Assembly (NCBI RefSeq): GCF_001902145.1 | Contig: NZ_MRST01000014.1 | Span: 46,534-110,533 of the forward strand | Length of the DNA stretch: 64,000 nt | Source of the DNA: Pseudomonas fluorescens | GTDB taxonomy: Bacteria > Pseudomonadota > Gammaproteobacteria > Pseudomonadales > Pseudomonadaceae | Direction of reading: 5' to 3' | Shown: one piece after another, positions 61,463 to 64,000 of the stretch | Numbering within the stretch: position 1 is the stretch's first letter | Layout: every line of letters starts with the position of its first letter | Notes under the pieces: generated by a model | The model's database searches: none | The model's input: only the letters and a program-made list of their open reading frames with translations | Told to the model about the DNA's origin: nothing | Translations under genes and position numbers: made by a program

Positions 61463-62194
61463 TTACCAGGTTTCGTTCCAGGGGCGCAGGTCCAGTTCGA
61501 ACGTCCAGGCGTCCCGTGGCTGGCGATGCAGGAACCAATAGTTGTCGGCAATATGGTCAGGGTTGAGGAGGGCGTCCTGATCCTTGAGGGCGTATTTTTG
61601 TGGAAAGTTTTCGCGAATGAAGTCGGTATCGATGGCACCGTCGACCACCACGTGGGCGACATGGATGTTCATCGGGCCTAACTCCCGCGCCATGCTTTGT
61701 GCCAGGGCGCGTATTCCATGTTTGGCGCCCGCGAAGGCGGCAAACCCCGCGCTTCCGCGCAAGCCGGCGGTGGCGCCAGTGAACAGGATAGTGCCGCGGT
61801 TACGCGTGACCATGCGCTTGGCGACTTCCCGTGCGTTCAAGAAGCCGGAGAAGCACGCCATCTCCCAGATCTTGAAATACTTGCGTGCGGTTTCTTCCAG
61901 AATGCTACAAGGCACATTGGCGCCGATGTTGAAGACGAACGCTTCAATAGGTCCCAGCTCGGTTTCGATTTGCTCGACCAATGCGATCACGTCTTCTTCT
62001 TTGCGGGCATCACAGGCAAAACCATGGGCTTCACCGCCTGCCAATTGAATGCTGTCCACCAGGGGCTGCAGCTTGTCGGCGCTGCGACGGGTGACGCAGG
62101 CGATGTAGCCTTCGCGGGCAAAGCGTTTGGCTATGGCGCCGCCGGTCGCGTCACCGGCACCCACTACTAATACGATCTTCTTGTTGTGCGGCAT
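61463..62194 (-). CDS. short-chain dehydrogenase/reductase-family protein lacking the catalytic Tyr
   Basis: 243 aa Rossmann fold with cofactor loop VVGAGDATGGAIAKRF and NIGA. In the active-site segment (TGATAGLRGSAGFAAFAGAK) the family's Tyr-x-x-x-Lys reads Phe-Ala-Gly-Ala-Lys and the catalytic Ser position is Thr (TTC codes the Phe). So normal SDR reduction is doubtful; it may be a binding or isomerising variant. Precedes the HCCA isomerase gene in the same operon. Confidence 0.83.
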   Translation of the reverse strand: MPHNKKIVLVVGAGDATGGAIAKRFAREGYIACVTRRSADKLQPLVDSIQLAGGEAHGFACDARKEEDVIALVEQIETELGPIEAFVFNIGANVPCSILEETARKYFKIWEMACFSGFLNAREVAKRMVTRNRGTILFTGATAGLRGSAGFAAFAGAKHGIRALAQSMARELGPMNIHVAHVVVDGAIDTDFIRENFPQKYALKDQDALLNPDHIADNYWFLHRQPRDAWTFELDLRPWNETW

Positions 62195-62292
62195 GGGAAC
62201 TCCATTGGCTCGATGGTCGAGCAGGAGTTTAGCCTTCGTGCCGCAACTGGCCGGAATTTAAGATGAGCAGTCAGGAAAGACTGCTCGGGCAG

Positions 62293-62574
62293 CTATTTGC
62301 AGAGGACGATCATACTGCGGCTGGTATAGCCGGCAGGGTTGAGGCCGAAGGGATAGTCCCCAGGCTCCTCGGAGTTATCGCCGGATTTGGCTATCACCCG
62401 GTAGCCCTTGGCACCACATGAGTTGGCTGCACTGGTGTAGCACTGGTCCCAGGAGGAGGACAGGCCCGAACAGTTGATATGCAGCCCTTTTTTACCCCGT
62501 TTCACTTCTGTTTTTGTGGTTGCAGCACAGCCAGCGATGCCCACAACCAGCAACAGTATCAAAATTCGTTTCAT
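62293..62574 (-). CDS. small lipoprotein of unknown function
   Basis: 93 aa from ATG 62574 (AAGG 6 bp upstream; ATG 62580 also possible). Lipobox IAGC after MKRILILLLVVGIAGC. Mature part has five cysteines and ends SRSMIVLCK; CSGLSSSWDQCYTSAANSCG suggests disulfides. Resembles a group of small Pseudomonas outer-membrane lipoproteins with no known role. Confidence 0.78.
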   Translation of the reverse strand: MKRILILLLVVGIAGCAATTKTEVKRGKKGLHINCSGLSSSWDQCYTSAANSCGAKGYRVIAKSGDNSEEPGDYPFGLNPAGYTSRSMIVLCK

Positions 62575-62737
62575 TCCCATCCTTAATAGCCGCCCTGCAG
62601 AAGAACAGAGCCGCTTTACTCGCTCTGGAGCGAAGCGTTCATGCTGTCCGTGTCGAAATTCTCCATGAATGACATTCGGTTACGGACTAAACATGGCCTA
62701 AATGAGCGGCAAATACCAGAGCTGGCTTTAAAGATGA

Positions 62738-63625
62738 TCAGTCGGCAGGCACCAGTGGTTTGGATTCGTTGCGCATCGTCAACGTGGCGCCCACCGACGC
62801 CAGGATAATGCAGGTGATGGCCAGCCATTGAGCGAGAGAAAGATGCTCGCGCAGGAAGAGCAGGCCTGAGAGGGCACCGAACGCCGGTTCGATGCTCATC
62901 AGCGTGCCGAACGTACGGGCGGGGAGGCGAGTCAGTGCAACCATCTCCAGGGTGTAGGGCAAGGCCGTGGACAGAATCGCGACGCCGATGGCGATAGGGA
63001 TCAGGGCGGGCGTCAGCAGTGCGGCGCCGGCATGCACGATGCCGATTGGTGCGACGAACAGGGCGGCAATCATTACGCCGAGTGCGGCGGTCTGAACACC
63101 ATTGTCGTTCCCGGCTTTTTGGCCGAACAAAATATAGAGTGCCCAGCACCCGCCTGCGCCCAGTGCGTAAGCCGCGCCGACCCAGTCGATACCGCTACTG
63201 GCCTCGCCCATCGGAATCAACAGCAGCAGGCCGATAATCGCCAGGGCAATCCACAGGAAGTCGACAGCTCGGCGCGAGGCATAGATAGCGACGGCAAGCG
63301 GGCCTGTGAATTCGAGTGCTACGGCAATCCCCAGCGGTACGGTGCGAAGGGACATATAGAAGAGGAAGTTCATGCCGCCCAGCGCCATCCCGTAAATGAT
63401 CACCGTGCGCAAGGACTTGGCTGTCAGCGTGGCGCGCCATGGGCGTAATAGCACCAGCATGATCACACTGGCGAAAATCAAACGCAGAGCAGTGGTGCCT
63501 TGTGCGCCAACAATAGGAAACATGCTTTTGGCCAATGACGCACCGGATTGGATGGACGCCATGGCGATCAATAGCAGGCCGATCGGAAACAATGCGGATG
63601 CCAGGCTGCGAGGTGGGGTGGTCAT
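62738..63625 (-). CDS. rhtA: EamA/RhtA-type amino-acid exporter
   Basis: 295 aa, ten helices as two EamA repeats (about 10-140 and 155-285). IQSGASLAKSMFPIVGAQGT, the LGIAVALEFTGPLAVAI segment and LSTALPYTLEMVALTRLPAR are characteristic of RhtA, which exports threonine, homoserine and related amino acids. A 36-bp palindrome lies about 60 bp upstream, the probable site of a specific regulator. Confidence 0.87.
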   Translation of the reverse strand: MTTPPRSLASALFPIGLLLIAMASIQSGASLAKSMFPIVGAQGTTALRLIFASVIMLVLLRPWRATLTAKSLRTVIIYGMALGGMNFLFYMSLRTVPLGIAVALEFTGPLAVAIYASRRAVDFLWIALAIIGLLLLIPMGEASSGIDWVGAAYALGAGGCWALYILFGQKAGNDNGVQTAALGVMIAALFVAPIGIVHAGAALLTPALIPIAIGVAILSTALPYTLEMVALTRLPARTFGTLMSIEPAFGALSGLLFLREHLSLAQWLAITCIILASVGATLTMRNESKPLVPAD

Positions 63626-63682
63626 TGCGGTGGTTCTTCCGAAGTCATGATCGATAAATACGTGGCGCTATGATGCTTAACT

Positions 63683-63718
63683 GTCAGTGAATGAGCAATA
63701 TATTGCTCAAACACTGAC
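63683..63718. promoter_or_regulatory. 36-bp palindrome between rhtA and the rRNA promoter
   Basis: Perfect core TGAGCAATATATTGCTCA (63692-63709) flanked by GTCAGTG and CACTGAC with AA on each side as the only mismatches. The size and symmetry suggest an operator for a dimeric or tetrameric regulator acting on rhtA. Confidence 0.6.
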
Positions 63719-63786
63719 TTGTCGCTATCTATATAGTGGAAATATCGGGGTTTTGAGGTTTTTGATAGAAAAACCGAATAATTGGG

Positions 63787-63814
63787 TTGACGGCAGATTC
63801 TGGAAGCCTATAAT
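63787..63814 (+). promoter_or_regulatory. rRNA operon promoter P1
   Basis: TTGACG, 16-bp spacer, TATAAT, with an AT-rich UP-like stretch and the hairpin GGTTTTT/AAAAACC (63757-63775) just upstream. Confidence 0.75.
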
Positions 63815-63932
63815 TCGCCCCACTTCCGGCGCAGTCGAAACGGAAAACTCCTTGGTAAACAATGAGTTAAGAGGTTTTCGGCAGCAAGTTGCTTCAGTTC
63901 ATCGAAGCCAAAAGGAAGTTGAAAAAGAGGTG

Positions 63933-64000
63933 TTGACAGCAGCGTGTAACGCTGTAGAATTCGCCTCCCGCTTACGAGAGATCGCAAGCGCAAGTGGTTG
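63933..64000 (+). promoter_or_regulatory. rRNA operon promoter P2 and start of the 16S leader
   Basis: TTGACA, 16-bp spacer, TAGAAT (63933-63960), then GCGCAAGTGGTTG at the window edge. This is the typical Pseudomonas sequence in front of 16S rRNA; the rRNA genes themselves lie beyond the window. Confidence 0.82.

Noticed and set aside
1..64000. CRISPR arrays, transposases, integrases or prophage genes
   Set aside because: No regularly spaced direct repeats with unique spacers and no mobile-element gene families were found; the repeats present are REPs and the multi-hairpin element.

Overview
The window is chromosomal DNA of a Pseudomonas, almost certainly of the P. fluorescens group. Four things support this: dispersed REP/REPIN palindromes of the GTGGGAGC-GGCTTGC type, a complete ferri-pyoverdine reduction/uptake operon (fpvGHJKCDEF), a soxR/monooxygenase pair, and an rdgC-FKBP-prc gene order familiar from pseudomonads. 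It ends in the tandem promoters and leader of an rRNA operon. No prophage, integron, CRISPR array or transposase gene is visible.

Layout. 1-5.7 kb: a minus-strand Ton operon in the order exbD, tonB, TonB-dependent receptor, exbB, exported phospholipase D-like protein, then a cut-off exported protein. 5.9-8.0 kb: a GNAT acetyltransferase coupled to a Tat-exported PhoD-type phosphatase. 8.1-16.2 kb: alaX, a LysR regulator, the fadE acyl-CoA dehydrogenase, a transglutaminase-like protein, a GST and a YadGH-type ABC exporter. 16.3-22.9 kb: membrane transporters (TetR/MFS pair, TDT carrier, MFS-acyltransferase fusion, a guanidinium exporter behind a guanidine-II riboswitch, a BASS carrier). 23.0-34.4 kb: rdgC, two tandem tRNA-Val/tRNA-Asp cassettes, a RoxA-like di-haem cytochrome with a membrane-anchored catalase-like protein, an FKBP lipoprotein, small genes, an EAL-CBS-GGDEF protein and prc. 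35.1-41.5 kb: an ABC uptake operon of the phosphonate/organophosphate kind with a phosphodiesterase, a HAD phosphatase and a HutC/PhnF-type regulator. It is flanked by two copies of an unusual multi-hairpin repeat. 42.2-48.4 kb: fpvGHJKCDEF, eight tightly packed genes. 48.6-51.7 kb: VOC protein, soxR with a clear SoxR box, ABM monooxygenase, sfnR and a small lipoprotein. 52.0-57.5 kb: a two-gene cassette (DUF1587/1592/1588-type cytochrome-propeller giant plus a Tat-exported DUF1552 protein) that is atypical for Pseudomonas. 57.8-63.6 kb: cysteine desulfurase, aminopeptidase P, HCCA isomerase, SDR, lipoprotein and RhtA-type exporter.

Themes. Phosphorus scavenging recurs (PLD, PhoD, ABC-phosphodiesterase-HAD operon) but no convincing Pho box was seen. 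Iron acquisition is represented by fpv, and redox/stress functions by SoxR, a catalase-like protein, AlgU-type FKBP control and Prc. The strongest candidates for something undescribed are the DUF1592/DUF1552 cassette and the repeat, whose stem arms differ in sequence between copies but still pair. All assignments come from reading the sequence; no database search was run.
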